Shown here piece after piece: positions 5,686 to 13,263 of a DNA stretch of 13,531 nucleotides; position 1 is the stretch's first letter, and each line of letters starts with the position of its first letter. The notes below the pieces were generated by a model, which saw nothing but the letters and a program-made list of their open reading frames with translations, was not told the DNA's origin and did not search any database. This DNA is from Treponema sp. (GTDB taxonomy: Bacteria > Spirochaetota > Spirochaetia > Treponematales > Breznakiellaceae), in contig JAISPH010000241.1 of assembly GCA_031275035.1 (NCBI GenBank), positions 1 through 13,531 on the forward strand, in the 5' to 3' direction. The position numbers and the translations under genes were made by a program.

Positions 5686-6549
5686 ATGCATACAATGGTA
5701 AAACATAAGCCAGCGGATCAGCCGATCCCAATCATCATCCTAAAAGTGATCCTCAACCCTGCGCTCAGCAAAACAGGCATTCTGTGTTTTAAGCGGATCG
5801 TCTATAACTTTTTCATTCTCCAGTACAGGGCGGCCCTGCAGCGCTCCATCCCCGTCTCCCGGGTAGATCATCCCCTGGACGCCAAAATCCCCTTTCTCCC
5901 CGAATGGGTGGGAATCTATCTGGATTTTACCTTCTTTTGGATTAGGATAATCGGCTTTATCCTGAACCGGTACGGGGCCAGGGGGGAGAGGCTTCTTGGA
6001 GATTTTATTGATTCCATGGGCAGGCTCTATGCCTTTGCGGCGGAGGTATACGCCAAGAACCTCTCCACCACGGACCGGCCCCTGTATTTCGGCAGCCTCC
6101 GGTTTATCCTGATCCATGCGGCGGACCCCCATCTTATGTGCATCCCCAGCCTCCATGTGATGGTGATGATCCGTTCCTACACCGGGTTCACGGCGATTGT
6201 CCGGGAATTGGGGGATGAGGAAGCGCTGGCTTCGCGGCTTCTGGAGGCGCGCCGGGGGGCTCTGGCCATTACCGAAGCTATCCTCTATGTAAAGCAGCAC
6301 AGCGTAAACTGTATCGCCGCCGCCATGTACGCCATGTCCTGTTTTGACCTTTCCTTTCCCCCCGGCGAGGCCGAAGGTTTTGCCGGGGACCTTTTCACCG
6401 GACCCGGCCCCATACGTCCCGTAGACCGCGCCGCCGTCCGGGATTATATCCTTGATCTGTACCGGCGCTTTCTGAACGAGGGGAAAAACGCCTCTTCCTG
6501 GGAAGAGCCCCTGCTCCGTTTCCTCAGGGCTTCTCCAAAAAAGGATTGA
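5686..6549 (+). CDS. PAP2-superfamily-like membrane protein
   Basis: 287 residues with hydrophobic segments near 10-25, 38-50, 74-96 and 135-170. The order LDAKIPFLPEWVGIYLDF (64-81), then CIPSLHVMVMI (152-162) and ILYVKQHSVNCIAAAMYA (199-216), follows the layout of PAP2-type lipid phosphatases and inositolphosphotransferases: motif 2 PSxH with His157, motif 3 with His205. The acidic residue normally four places after the motif-3 His is Cys here (HSVNC), and motif 1 is reduced to an RP pair at 131-132, so activity is uncertain. ATG 5686 or ATG 5695 may be the start; both have weak SD. A gap of 42 bases separates it from the mutarotase-like gene under the same promoter. Could act on lipid-linked phosphates, but that is inference. 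Confidence 0.65.
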   Translation: MHTMVKHKPADQPIPIIILKVILNPALSKTGILCFKRIVYNFFILQYRAALQRSIPVSRVDHPLDAKIPFLPEWVGIYLDFTFFWIRIIGFILNRYGARGERLLGDFIDSMGRLYAFAAEVYAKNLSTTDRPLYFGSLRFILIHAADPHLMCIPSLHVMVMIRSYTGFTAIVRELGDEEALASRLLEARRGALAITEAILYVKQHSVNCIAAAMYAMSCFDLSFPPGEAEGFAGDLFTGPGPIRPVDRAAVRDYILDLYRRFLNEGKNASSWEEPLLRFLRASPKKD

Positions 6550-6591
6550 ATTTTTTGCCAAACCACGGCACAATGGAGCGAGGAGGCAAAT

Positions 6592-7851
6592 ATGGCGGCA
6601 GCCTTTGATAAAATTTCAGTAGTACGGGTCAATGAAATAGGCAACCGGGATGTTACCATCCTGGAGCACGATTCAATCCGGGTCATGGTGGACGATACGG
6701 GCGGGATGATTCCCGAATTATCCAGCGTCCAGGACACGCGGCGGCTGAACGCCCACTGGCTTCCCTGGTTCAGATCCAATACTATGAAGCCCTTCAACGA
6801 TGCGGAACATGGTTCATTCTGGAAGGCGAATCTCCTCTATAACATTGCCGGCAACTTTCCTTGTATTCCCAACTTCGGTCCGGGCCATATTATTGAAGGG
6901 GTTGATATGCCCCCCCACGGCTGGACCGCAAACCTTACCTGGCGTTTTATCAACAGCGGCATCGATGAGGAATCCAAAGCCGCCTGGGCCCTGTCCGTCA
7001 TGGAAAGTCCCGACAAGGCCATGCCCCTTTCCTTCAAAAAAATTGATGCGATTGTCCCCGCCCATTCCGTGCATTACACCAGTTTAACGGTAAAAAATCA
7101 GGGGAATGTGGATATTGACATCTGCGCCGGCTGGCACAATACCCTGGGAGCCCCCTTCCTGCAGCCGGGCTGCCGTATCTCCGGGGCCGCCGCTGTCTGG
7201 ACCACCCCTCCGGTGGGCGGCGAATTTGACACCACCACCAGGCTTGCCCTGGGGGCCCAGTTCGACAGCCTCGGCAAGGCGCCCCTGGCCCAGGGAGGAA
7301 AGGTCGATATTTCCCAGGTTCCCGGCCCTATCGGGTATACCGATTTTGCCGCCGGAGCCATTCCCGCCTCCGCTTCCCTGGGCTGGTCGGCGCTGGTAAA
7401 CCCGGTCCTCAAGATGGCCTATGTCTGCTTCTTCACCGGACCCGCCGCCGCCGGGGAGGACGACATTATACTCCGCTTCAACGATCTCTGGATGCAGTAC
7501 GGCGGCCGCCCCTTTACCCCCTGGGCCCCCTACGAGGGCGGGACCGACCTGACCTACTGTCTGGGAACGGAAAATTCCATAGCCGCCTATGCCTACGGCC
7601 TTGAATATGCCCGCCGGGTTAAACAGGTTCTGGGAGCGCCCGTTACGGTAACCATTCCCGCCAGGGGCGAAAAGACCCTCCGCTACGGAACCCTCTTCTC
7701 CCCCTACGATACGGGCCTTGACGGGGGGATCCTCTCCGTAGAGGCTGAAACCGCCGCCCTGGTCTGCTCCGGCGACGGGGGGAACAGCCGCTTCAAGGCG
7801 GATCCCTCCTTCGGCATTCTCAGGGAAATAAGCGGCCGCCACGGAGGATAG
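6592..7851 (+). CDS. Galactose mutarotase-fold (aldose 1-epimerase-like) protein
   Basis: 419 residues, cytosolic, with no signal peptide. The start is fixed by AGGAGG 5 bases before the ATG. The N-terminal strand pattern SIRVMVDDTGGMIPELSSV is that of the aldose 1-epimerase/galactose-mutarotase beta-sandwich, where a sugar-binding sheet carries two His. Candidates are His109 in MPPHGWTANLTW and His182 in AGWHNTLGAPFLQPGCRI; an acidic residue late in the domain (TENSIAAYAYGLE) could be the general base. The protein is longer than classical GalM (about 340) and closer to the looser DUF4432/epimerase-like relatives, so the substrate is unknown. Second gene of the operon starting at 5686; it converges with the RluA-type gene, with 23 bases between stops. 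Confidence 0.7.
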   Translation: MAAAFDKISVVRVNEIGNRDVTILEHDSIRVMVDDTGGMIPELSSVQDTRRLNAHWLPWFRSNTMKPFNDAEHGSFWKANLLYNIAGNFPCIPNFGPGHIIEGVDMPPHGWTANLTWRFINSGIDEESKAAWALSVMESPDKAMPLSFKKIDAIVPAHSVHYTSLTVKNQGNVDIDICAGWHNTLGAPFLQPGCRISGAAAVWTTPPVGGEFDTTTRLALGAQFDSLGKAPLAQGGKVDISQVPGPIGYTDFAAGAIPASASLGWSALVNPVLKMAYVCFFTGPAAAGEDDIILRFNDLWMQYGGRPFTPWAPYEGGTDLTYCLGTENSIAAYAYGLEYARRVKQVLGAPVTVTIPARGEKTLRYGTLFSPYDTGLDGGILSVEAETAALVCSGDGGNSRFKADPSFGILREISGRHGG

Positions 7852-7891
7852 TTCCCCGGAGGCCGCAAAGCCGGTCATTTTTCCTGGGGAA
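7852..7891. terminator. Possible shared hairpin between convergent genes
   Basis: TTCCCC (7852-7857) and GGGGAA (7886-7891) can pair across the 23-base gap between the convergent stops. On the plus strand a small GGC/GCC hairpin is followed by ATTTTT (7877-7882). Neither arm has a proper T-run after it, so a role as a terminator is only tentative. Confidence 0.3.
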
Positions 7892-8594
7892 GGCCGCCGG
7901 TTTCAAAGTCCTGCCAGAGCTTGTCCTTTCCGGGCGGCGGGGCGCTGACATGAACAATGCCCCCGTCCCCGGAAGGTTCGGGAAAGTAAAGGGACCGGGC
8001 GTGAAGGCGTATGCCGCCGCCCTTCTCGCTGCGCCGGGCCCCGTATTTCAAGTCTCCCTTAATGTAAAGCCCCAGGGCGGCCAGCTGCGCCCGAATCTGA
8101 TGATGCCGCCCGGTAACCAGTTCAATTTCCATAAAGAGATATTTTCTCCCCCCGGCCTTGATACGGTAGCGGAGTATTCCCTGTTTACGGCCCTGCCCTT
8201 TCTCGCTGCAGGCGACGCTTTTATTCCGTTTCCTGTCTATGCCGATCCAGTGGATCAATTCTCCCGTTTCGGGGATCTCCTTTTGGGGATTCTCAATGAT
8301 CGCCCAGTAATATTTCTCGGCCCTTTCTCCGGCAAAGGCGGCGTTGAGCAGGGACAGCGCCCCGGGGGTCCGGGCAAAGAGGGCGCAGCCCGATACGGGA
8401 ACATCCAGGCGGTGAACCGCAGCGGGCTGAAATATCCTCCTGCCCTTCTTCACGGTCCCAAACTGTTCCGCCAGCACGGTGGGAAGATCCGTCATCCCCT
8501 CCCCGGCTCCTTCCACCGCTTCTCCCGCAATCTTATTGATTACCAGACATTGATCGCTTATATAGAGGATCCTCGATTTATCAATAGTATCCAT
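7875..8594 (-). CDS. RluA-family pseudouridine synthase
   Basis: 239 residues with the RluA catalytic motif VHRLDVPVSGCALFART; Asp64 is the expected nucleophile for uridine isomerisation in rRNA or tRNA. Further family blocks: ILYISDQCLVINKIAGEAVE at the N-terminus, KYYWAIIE, and VTGRHHQIRAQLAALGLYI with GDLKYGA in the C-terminal part. There is no N-terminal S4 domain, as in the TruC/RluA-type short members, so the RNA target cannot be assigned. A purine-rich GGGGGAGGAG abuts the ATG, giving unusually close SD spacing. It lies 12 bases after the NagZ-like gene and is presumably co-transcribed with it. Confidence 0.93.
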   Translation of the reverse strand: MDTIDKSRILYISDQCLVINKIAGEAVEGAGEGMTDLPTVLAEQFGTVKKGRRIFQPAAVHRLDVPVSGCALFARTPGALSLLNAAFAGERAEKYYWAIIENPQKEIPETGELIHWIGIDRKRNKSVACSEKGQGRKQGILRYRIKAGGRKYLFMEIELVTGRHHQIRAQLAALGLYIKGDLKYGARRSEKGGGIRLHARSLYFPEPSGDGGIVHVSAPPPGKDKLWQDFETGGLPQEK

Positions 8595-8606
8595 CTCCTC
8601 CCCCGA

Positions 8607-9914
8607 TCAGTCCCTGTCCCAATCCGGCGCATATATACCGTACCGGATCTTTTCCGCAAGGATACGCGCCGCCGCCTCCCGGACCCTCTCCCGGGAAAGC
8701 CGCCCCTCCTCAAGGGCGGAAAGGATGGCGCCGTGGGTATGGCTAAGTTCCGGCGGCCAGGTCATCACCATATCAATGCCCGCCCTGAGGGCTTCCACGG
8801 CGGCTTCCCGGGGATCCATCCCCGCCGCCGAAGCCATGGAAAAATCATCCGCCGCCAGGATACCCTGGAACCCCAGCTCGCCCCTGATCCAGTCCTGGAT
8901 CACGGCGGGGGAAAGGCTGGCGTTCCGCTCCCCGTCCCAGGCGGGAACCACCGCATGGGAAACCATCATCGCCGGCGGCGCGGGACGGCGGATAAGCGCC
9001 GCAAAGGGCCTGACCCCGGACCGGAGAGCGTCCCGGTCCCCGGTCAGCAAAACCGCTCCCAGGTGGGGATCGGCGCCGCTGTTTCCGGGAAAATGTTTCA
9101 GGGTACAACAGATTCCCTCCGCTTCCATGCCCCCGATAAAGGCCGCCGCCGCCTGTTCTACAAAGCCGGGATCCGGCCCGTAGGAACGATCCGCCAGAAA
9201 CCGCCTGTTTTCTTCGCTTAAAACTTCCGCCACCGGGGCAAGGTTCATCGTGATCCCCAGCTTCCGAAGCTCCCTGCCGGATCTGCGGGCCGCCGCTCCG
9301 ACCGCCTCCAGGGCCGCGGCGCGGCCCTCCCTTTGAGCCATGACCCAAAAGGAAGCCGCCGGAGGCAAAGACACGGCGCCCTCCATGGCGGCGCCTTCCA
9401 TGGCGGCGCCGAAACGGTTAACCGGACCTCCTTCATGATCCACCGCGATAAAAGGGGCGATACCCCCCGGACCCCCGGCGGCGTTTCCAGAGGAAGCTGC
9501 CACCAGAGAGGAAGTTTCCTCCAGCAGGGAACGGATGCCTGCGGCGGTATCAAGATTATAAGAGAAGAGCATCACCGAACCCGCCGGAATCCTGGCAAGC
9601 AATTCCCTCATGGCTCCGCTCAGGGCGCCCTTTCCTTCAATGCCGGTCATTATCACCTGGGCCGCCAGGAGACGATCATCCAGGGAAGCGGCGATCCGGG
9701 CCGCCTGATCCTGAACCGCCGTCATCGTCATGGATGACGCCAGCAAGGACGCCGCCGGCAGGGATGCCGCCGCTTCCCGCCCCTCCGCCGGAAACTCCGC
9801 GCCGGGAAGATCCGGCGCAACGGAAGGGGCCCCAGGTTCAGGTTTTCCGCCGCAGCTTAAAACGCATAAAACAAAAAGCCAAAGCACGGGAAGTTTCATA
9901 TATCCGCAAATCAT
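8607..9914 (-). CDS. nagZ: NagZ-like glycoside hydrolase family 3 lipoprotein (beta-N-acetylhexosaminidase)
   Basis: 435 residues. A lipoprotein signal peptide (hydrophobic LWLFVLCVLSC) ends in a lipobox with Cys21, followed by a low-complexity Pro/Ala linker to about residue 65; this places the enzyme on a membrane surface rather than in the cytosol. GH3 signatures: IAVDHEGGPVNRFG (156-169), LKHFPGNSGADPH (272-284) with the Asp-His pair of the NagZ loop, and AADDFSMA (355-361) with Asp356 as nucleophile. The likely role is removal of N-acetylglucosamine from peptidoglycan fragments. A duplicated GAAME (15-bp tandem repeat, 9382-9410) lies beside the first motif. TATACT 6 bases before ATG 9914 suggests a leaderless start; the alternative ATG 9899 would give a typical MKLPVLW signal peptide. 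Confidence 0.9.
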   Translation of the reverse strand: MICGYMKLPVLWLFVLCVLSCGGKPEPGAPSVAPDLPGAEFPAEGREAAASLPAASLLASSMTMTAVQDQAARIAASLDDRLLAAQVIMTGIEGKGALSGAMRELLARIPAGSVMLFSYNLDTAAGIRSLLEETSSLVAASSGNAAGGPGGIAPFIAVDHEGGPVNRFGAAMEGAAMEGAVSLPPAASFWVMAQREGRAAALEAVGAAARRSGRELRKLGITMNLAPVAEVLSEENRRFLADRSYGPDPGFVEQAAAAFIGGMEAEGICCTLKHFPGNSGADPHLGAVLLTGDRDALRSGVRPFAALIRRPAPPAMMVSHAVVPAWDGERNASLSPAVIQDWIRGELGFQGILAADDFSMASAAGMDPREAAVEALRAGIDMVMTWPPELSHTHGAILSALEEGRLSRERVREAAARILAEKIRYGIYAPDWDRD

Positions 9915-9920
9915 CCGGTG

Positions 9921-9949
9921 AGTATAGCCTAAGCGGGACCAAGAAACAA
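9921..9949 (-). promoter_or_regulatory. Promoter of the NagZ-like gene, leaderless type
   Basis: On the minus strand, TTGTTT (9944-9949), a 17-base spacer and TATACT (9921-9926). The -10 box ends 6 bases before ATG 9914, so transcription would start at or next to the start codon. No SD precedes that ATG. Confidence 0.55.
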
Positions 9950-10088
9950 GTTAATTCACGGCGCTTCATGTCTCCGAACCGGGGATCTTCCCGGTCCGCA
10001 GGCCCGCCGGTTCCCGTTTTGTTAAACAGTACAAGCGCCGTACCGGAGAAACTGTCCCCAAACCGGAGCCCGGACAGGTTTTTCAAAC

Positions 10089-10117
10089 TTTTCAGACAGT
10101 CCCTGTTCAAGTACACT
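10089..10117 (+). promoter_or_regulatory. Promoter of the RqcH-like gene, leaderless type
   Basis: TTTTCA (10089-10094), a 17-base spacer and TACACT (10112-10117), the latter ending 5 bases before ATG 10123. Both boxes are individually weak; the support comes from the same TAnACT-N5/6-ATG layout at two neighbouring genes. Confidence 0.4.
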
Positions 10118-10122
10118 GGGGT

Positions 10123-11565
10123 ATGTCTCTTAACTGGAAAGAAATCAACCTCCTCCTCTCCGAGCTGGATCTTCCCGGTTCGCGAATTCAAAAGGTCCTT
10201 CAAAGCGCCTACGATGTGGCGGGCCTCGAAGTTTACGGCAGGGGGAAAACCCGGATGATCCTTATCGCCCTGACCCCCGGAGCCTGCCGCATTCATGAAA
10301 CTTTCAGGGCCATGCCCCGGAGCGAAAGGCCCCTGCGTTTCGCCGAGTTCTGCAAATCCCGGATCGTCAACGGCTGGATAGAATCGGCGGAACAGCTGGG
10401 GGATAACCGTATCGTGCGGCTTATCATCAGGCAGGGAAAAAACCGCTGCCATTTCTATATCCGGCTCTGGTCAAACGCCGCCAATGTGGTGGTTACCGGC
10501 GAAGACGGAACCATACTGGACGCCATGAGGCGGAGTCCCAGGCGGGGAGAAATTACCGGAGGCCGCTTCGTTCCAGAGGAGGCCGCGGCTCAAGCCGGGG
10601 CCTCCGGCTTCCGGGGGGATGTCCCCCGGCCCCGGCAGGAATACCGGATTCGGGAGCTTCCCGGCGGGGGGAGTTTTAATGAAAGGATAGACGCCTGGTA
10701 TGCGGAGCACGGCGGCGCCCTTTCCCTGGAAGCGCTGAAAGAACAGGTCCGGCGGAACTTCGAAGGGCGCATGGGCCGGCTCAAGGCTTCCCTGGAACGG
10801 CTCCGGGCAAAGGAAGCGGATTATGAATCCGCGGACCGGTTCAAAGAATACGGGGACATTATCATGGCGAATATGGGTTCCATAGAAGCCGGCGCCGGCT
10901 GGCTTGATGCGCTTAACTTCTATACCCGGGAACCGGTGCGGATCAAATTGGATCCCAGGAAGCGTCCCCCCGCCATGGCGGAGTACTACTACGGACAGTA
11001 CCGGAAGGCCAAGACGGGACTTGCCGAAGTGAGGGCCGAGATTGGGGCGGGAGAGGCGGAACTGGTCCGGCTGGAAAAGGCCATGGAAGAGCTGCTGGCC
11101 CAGACCAATCCCCTGGCGCTGCACCGGCTGATCAAATCCGGGGGCGTCAAAGCCGCGTCCAGGGACGACCGCACCAGGCCGGGGCTTTCCTTTCGCCGCG
11201 GGGACTGGCTCATCATTGTGGGCCGGGACGCCGCGGAAAACGACGCCCTGCTGCGGAGGCATGTAAAGGGAAACGACCTCTGGCTCCACGCCAGGGATTT
11301 TTCCGGCTCCTATGTGTTCGTTAAACAGCGGGCGGGTAAAACCATCCCCCTGGACATACTCCTCGATGCGGGGAACCTCGCTCTTTTTTACTCCAAGGGC
11401 CGCAATAACGGCGCAGGGGATCTCTTCTATACGCCGGTCAAATTCCTGCGCCGGGCCAAAAACGGCCCCAGGGGGCTGGTCATCCCTACCCAGGAAAAAA
11501 ACCTTCATATTAAATTGGACGAAAAGCGGCTTAAAGAACTGGAAAGATGCCGCATAGAAAAATAG
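10123..11565 (+). CDS. rqcH: RqcH/NFACT-family ribosome quality-control protein, short variant
   Basis: 480 residues. NFACT-N spans about 1-145 (LPGSRIQKVLQSAYDVAGLEV; FYIRLWSNAANVVVTGEDG). Charged helices at about 200-245 and 285-327 form the coiled-coil M domain. NFACT-R follows at about 355-470, with VGRDAAENDALLRRHVKGND, then LWLHARDFSGSYVFVK. Homologues bind the obstructed 50S subunit and recruit Ala-tRNA to add C-terminal alanine tails to stalled peptides; older names are FbpA/fibronectin-binding. It is shorter than the usual 560-580 residues because the helix-hairpin-helix region between NFACT-N and the coiled coil seems replaced by a Gly/Arg-rich linker (141-185). Two Asp positions important in RqcH/Rqc2 appear as Asn: SLNWKEI near the start and GDNRIV (94-98) where DR is usual. 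Starts without SD; TACACT lies 5 bases before the ATG. Confidence 0.88.
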   Translation: MSLNWKEINLLLSELDLPGSRIQKVLQSAYDVAGLEVYGRGKTRMILIALTPGACRIHETFRAMPRSERPLRFAEFCKSRIVNGWIESAEQLGDNRIVRLIIRQGKNRCHFYIRLWSNAANVVVTGEDGTILDAMRRSPRRGEITGGRFVPEEAAAQAGASGFRGDVPRPRQEYRIRELPGGGSFNERIDAWYAEHGGALSLEALKEQVRRNFEGRMGRLKASLERLRAKEADYESADRFKEYGDIIMANMGSIEAGAGWLDALNFYTREPVRIKLDPRKRPPAMAEYYYGQYRKAKTGLAEVRAEIGAGEAELVRLEKAMEELLAQTNPLALHRLIKSGGVKAASRDDRTRPGLSFRRGDWLIIVGRDAAENDALLRRHVKGNDLWLHARDFSGSYVFVKQRAGKTIPLDILLDAGNLALFYSKGRNNGAGDLFYTPVKFLRRAKNGPRGLVIPTQEKNLHIKLDEKRLKELERCRIEK

Positions 11566-11574
11566 CGATCTTCC

Positions 11575-11604
11575 TTGCGTTCCCTCCCTGCCGAAGCCTA
11601 AACT
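11575..11604 (+). promoter_or_regulatory. Promoter of the Memo-family gene, leaderless type
   Basis: TTGCGT (11575-11580), an 18-base spacer and TAAACT (11599-11604), ending 6 bases before ATG 11611. It lies in the 45-base gap after rqcH, so the Memo gene may be transcribed both with rqcH and on its own. Confidence 0.45.
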
Positions 11605-11610
11605 TAAAAC

Positions 11611-12456
11611 ATGAGGGAAATAAACGTTCCCGCCGCCGAAAAGATCCGATCGCCGATTGTGGCCGGTTTGTTTTATCCCGAAGAAAAAACCGCCGTCAAC
11701 GCGGCCCTCTGCTCTTACGGGCTTGGACACAGCATAGGGGGCCGTGCAAAGGCCCTTATCGTTCCCCACGGGGCCTGGGAATTTTCAGGATCCATCGCCG
11801 CCGCCGCCTTTACCGCCGCCGCCGGCAGGGCCGCCGGGGGCGGCGTCTCCAGGGTGGCCGTATTGGGACCCAATCATCACTATGCCGAAGAAGGGCTCTT
11901 CCTGTCGGATTCCGACTTTTTCGCCACCCCCCTGGGAATGCTTCCGGTGGATCGCCGTCTTTGCAGCGGGCTGGCCTCCTGCTCCACCCTGTTTGAATAC
12001 AACGATATTCCCCATCTGGACGAATCTTCCATCGAGGTCCTCCTCCCCTTCATCAGGTTCTGTTTTCCGGGAGCGGCGATCATTCCTGTTTTGATGAGCG
12101 GCAGCCAGCCCCGTTTCATCTCCACCCTGGCCAGGGCGCTGAAAATTACCTTTGAGCCTAACCTGGAGGAATTGCTCCTGGTGGTCTCCTCCAACCTGGC
12201 CGTGGACCATGACGAAGCAAAGGCCTTCCTCCATGCGCAAAACTGCTGCCGGCTTCTGGAAGAGGGGAAAAACGCCGAGTTCGGCAGGGGCATATATGAC
12301 GGCAGTATCAGCGCCTGCGGCGCCCCCCTCATTGCGGCGCTCCTGGAAAGCGGCCTCTTTGAAGGCGCCGCGATAAGATCCCTAAAAACCCCCCTGGTAA
12401 TGGCCAGGGCGGAACGGGGAAACACCACCTTTTACGGCGCCTTCGCCTTTGAATAG
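11611..12456 (+). CDS. amrB: Memo-family protein (AmmeMemoRadiSam system protein B)
   Basis: 281 residues, full length for the Memo family. Signatures in order: SPIVAGLFYPEE (14-25), IVPHGAWEFSGSIAAAAF (50-67), VAVLGPNHHY (82-91), DESSIEVLLPFIRFCFPG (137-154), VVSSNLAVDH (191-200) and ACGAPLIAALL (235-245). His53, His89 or His90 and Cys236 match the metal-binding His-His-Cys set of Memo, related to extradiol dioxygenases. The usual SSDLSH is SSNLAVDH here, with Asn for Asp. Its physiological role is unsettled; partners AMMECR1 and the radical-SAM protein are not in this window. There is no SD; TAAACT 6 bases before the ATG suggests a leaderless mRNA. The stop codon lies inside the AATAGAG end of a repeat element. 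Confidence 0.9.
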   Translation: MREINVPAAEKIRSPIVAGLFYPEEKTAVNAALCSYGLGHSIGGRAKALIVPHGAWEFSGSIAAAAFTAAAGRAAGGGVSRVAVLGPNHHYAEEGLFLSDSDFFATPLGMLPVDRRLCSGLASCSTLFEYNDIPHLDESSIEVLLPFIRFCFPGAAIIPVLMSGSQPRFISTLARALKITFEPNLEELLLVVSSNLAVDHDEAKAFLHAQNCCRLLEEGKNAEFGRGIYDGSISACGAPLIAALLESGLFEGAAIRSLKTPLVMARAERGNTTFYGAFAFE

Positions 12457-12513
12457 AGTTGTTCAAAAATTTCAGTTGTTGTCGAACCAACCGGGTTCTT
12501 GAACAAGTCCAAT
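12452..12513 (+). repeat. Palindromic element with terminal inverted repeats (copy 2)
   Basis: The ends AATAGAGTTGTTC (12452-12464) and GAACAAGTCCAAT (12501-12513) match those of copy 1 at 188-341, as does the block before the right end (ACCAACCGGGTT, 12486-12497), which forms the small hairpin GAACC/GGTTC. Only about 62 bp long. It begins within the stop codon of the Memo gene. Confidence 0.6.
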
Positions 12514-12583
12514 GAAAATTACGCGCCAAAGAAAAAAAGGAAACAAGATGACCGATAATGAAAATACAGAAAGGAGCATAAAC

Positions 12584-13081
12584 ATGGAATACGTTTACAA
12601 AATAAAATCGCCGGTTGGAATGCTTACCGTATCAAGCGATGGTAAAAACGTCTCTGGCTTATGGATCGAGGGGCAAAAATATTTTGCCAAAACATTGGGG
12701 AAAGATGTTCTGGAACAAAATCTGCCCATATTTGAAGATGTCAAAAAATGGCTGGGCATATATTTCTCCGGGAAAGAACCTGATTTTATGCCGCCCCTTA
12801 TGCCCGAGGGGAGTCCGTTTCAAAAATCAATATGGAATATCCTGCGTAAAATACCCTATGGACAAATCACAAGCTACGGGGCGATCGCAAAACAGCTTGA
12901 GCTGGAAAATAACGGCAAGCCCGCGTCCGCCCGGGCGGCCGGCAGCGCGGTGGGTCATAATCCTGTTTCCATTTTAATCCCCTGCCACCGCGTGATAGGG
13001 AAGAACGGCGATCTTACCGGATACGCGGGGGGCCTTGCCATAAAACGCAAACTTTTGCAAATGGAAGGCGTTGAGATATAA
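12584..13081 (+). CDS. ogt: Methylated-DNA--protein-cysteine S-methyltransferase
   Basis: 165 residues from ATG 12584, which has AAGGAG 7 bases upstream and directly begins the domain (MEYVYKIKSPVGMLTVSSDG). The C-terminal DNA-binding and active-site part is complete: helix-turn-helix segment IPYGQITSYGAIAKQL (90-105), arginine finger in SARAAGSAVGHNP (Arg117), active site ILIPCHRVIG with acceptor Cys134, and GYAGGLAIKRKLLQMEG. It repairs O6-alkylguanine by irreversible alkyl transfer to Cys134. ATG 12548 with AAGGA is an alternative start adding 12 residues; an ATG at 12512 lies inside a repeat and is unlikely. GC content is visibly lower than that of the genes to its left, and 15-bp inverted repeats flank the gene (12499-12513 and 13102-13116), so it may have arrived as a cassette. 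Confidence 0.93.
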   Translation: MEYVYKIKSPVGMLTVSSDGKNVSGLWIEGQKYFAKTLGKDVLEQNLPIFEDVKKWLGIYFSGKEPDFMPPLMPEGSPFQKSIWNILRKIPYGQITSYGAIAKQLELENNGKPASARAAGSAVGHNPVSILIPCHRVIGKNGDLTGYAGGLAIKRKLLQMEGVEI

Positions 13082-13101
13082 AGATAGTAACGAGAGAAAA
13101 T

Positions 13102-13116
13102 ATTGGACTTATTCAA
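13102..13116. repeat. Inverted half-copy of the palindromic element end
   Basis: ATTGGACTTATTCAA is the reverse complement, with one mismatch, of TTGAACAAGTCCAAT at 12499-12513. The two copies face each other across the ogt gene. Confidence 0.55.
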
Positions 13117-13123
13117 TGACTCT

Positions 13124-13210
13124 CCCCGCCCCAGAGTTCGCAGCTTGCGGCGGGGTATGGACCCGCAGGCGGAATCAGGGTTGTCCGAAACCCCCGGTTT
13201 CCGTCAAACC
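13124..13210. repeat. Two further hairpin repeats downstream of ogt
   Basis: CCCCGCC (13124-13130) pairs with GGCGGGG (13149-13155), enclosing CGCA/TGCG, and is followed by TATGG as in the hairpins at 2139 and 3266. The second, GGTTGTCCGAAACC (13179-13192) against GGTTTCCGTCAAACC (13196-13210), is an imperfect palindrome resembling that at 547-580. The rest of 13082-13343 shows no gene. Confidence 0.5.
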
Positions 13211-13263
13211 AAAGCCTGCCCTCACCGGCCATCACGAACTAAATTCACGCCGGGGAAACGCCG

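Noticed and set aside
5740..6573. 277-codon minus frame opposite the PAP2-like gene
   Set aside because: No hydrophobic or domain pattern; the plus frame has a promoter, helices and motifs.
7950..9221. 423-codon plus frame opposite the RluA-type and NagZ-like genes
   Set aside because: Crosses two real genes antisense, is rich in Gly, Pro and Arg as expected for GC-rich shadow frames, and has no recognisable domain.
9382..9410. 15-bp tandem duplication inside the NagZ-like gene (GAAME twice)
   Set aside because: Only two in-frame copies; likely a local duplication with no reading-frame consequence.
10471..11769. 432-codon open frame on the minus strand opposite rqcH
   Set aside because: Low-complexity Gly/Pro/Phe-rich shadow of a clearly conserved NFACT protein; no SD or family motif.
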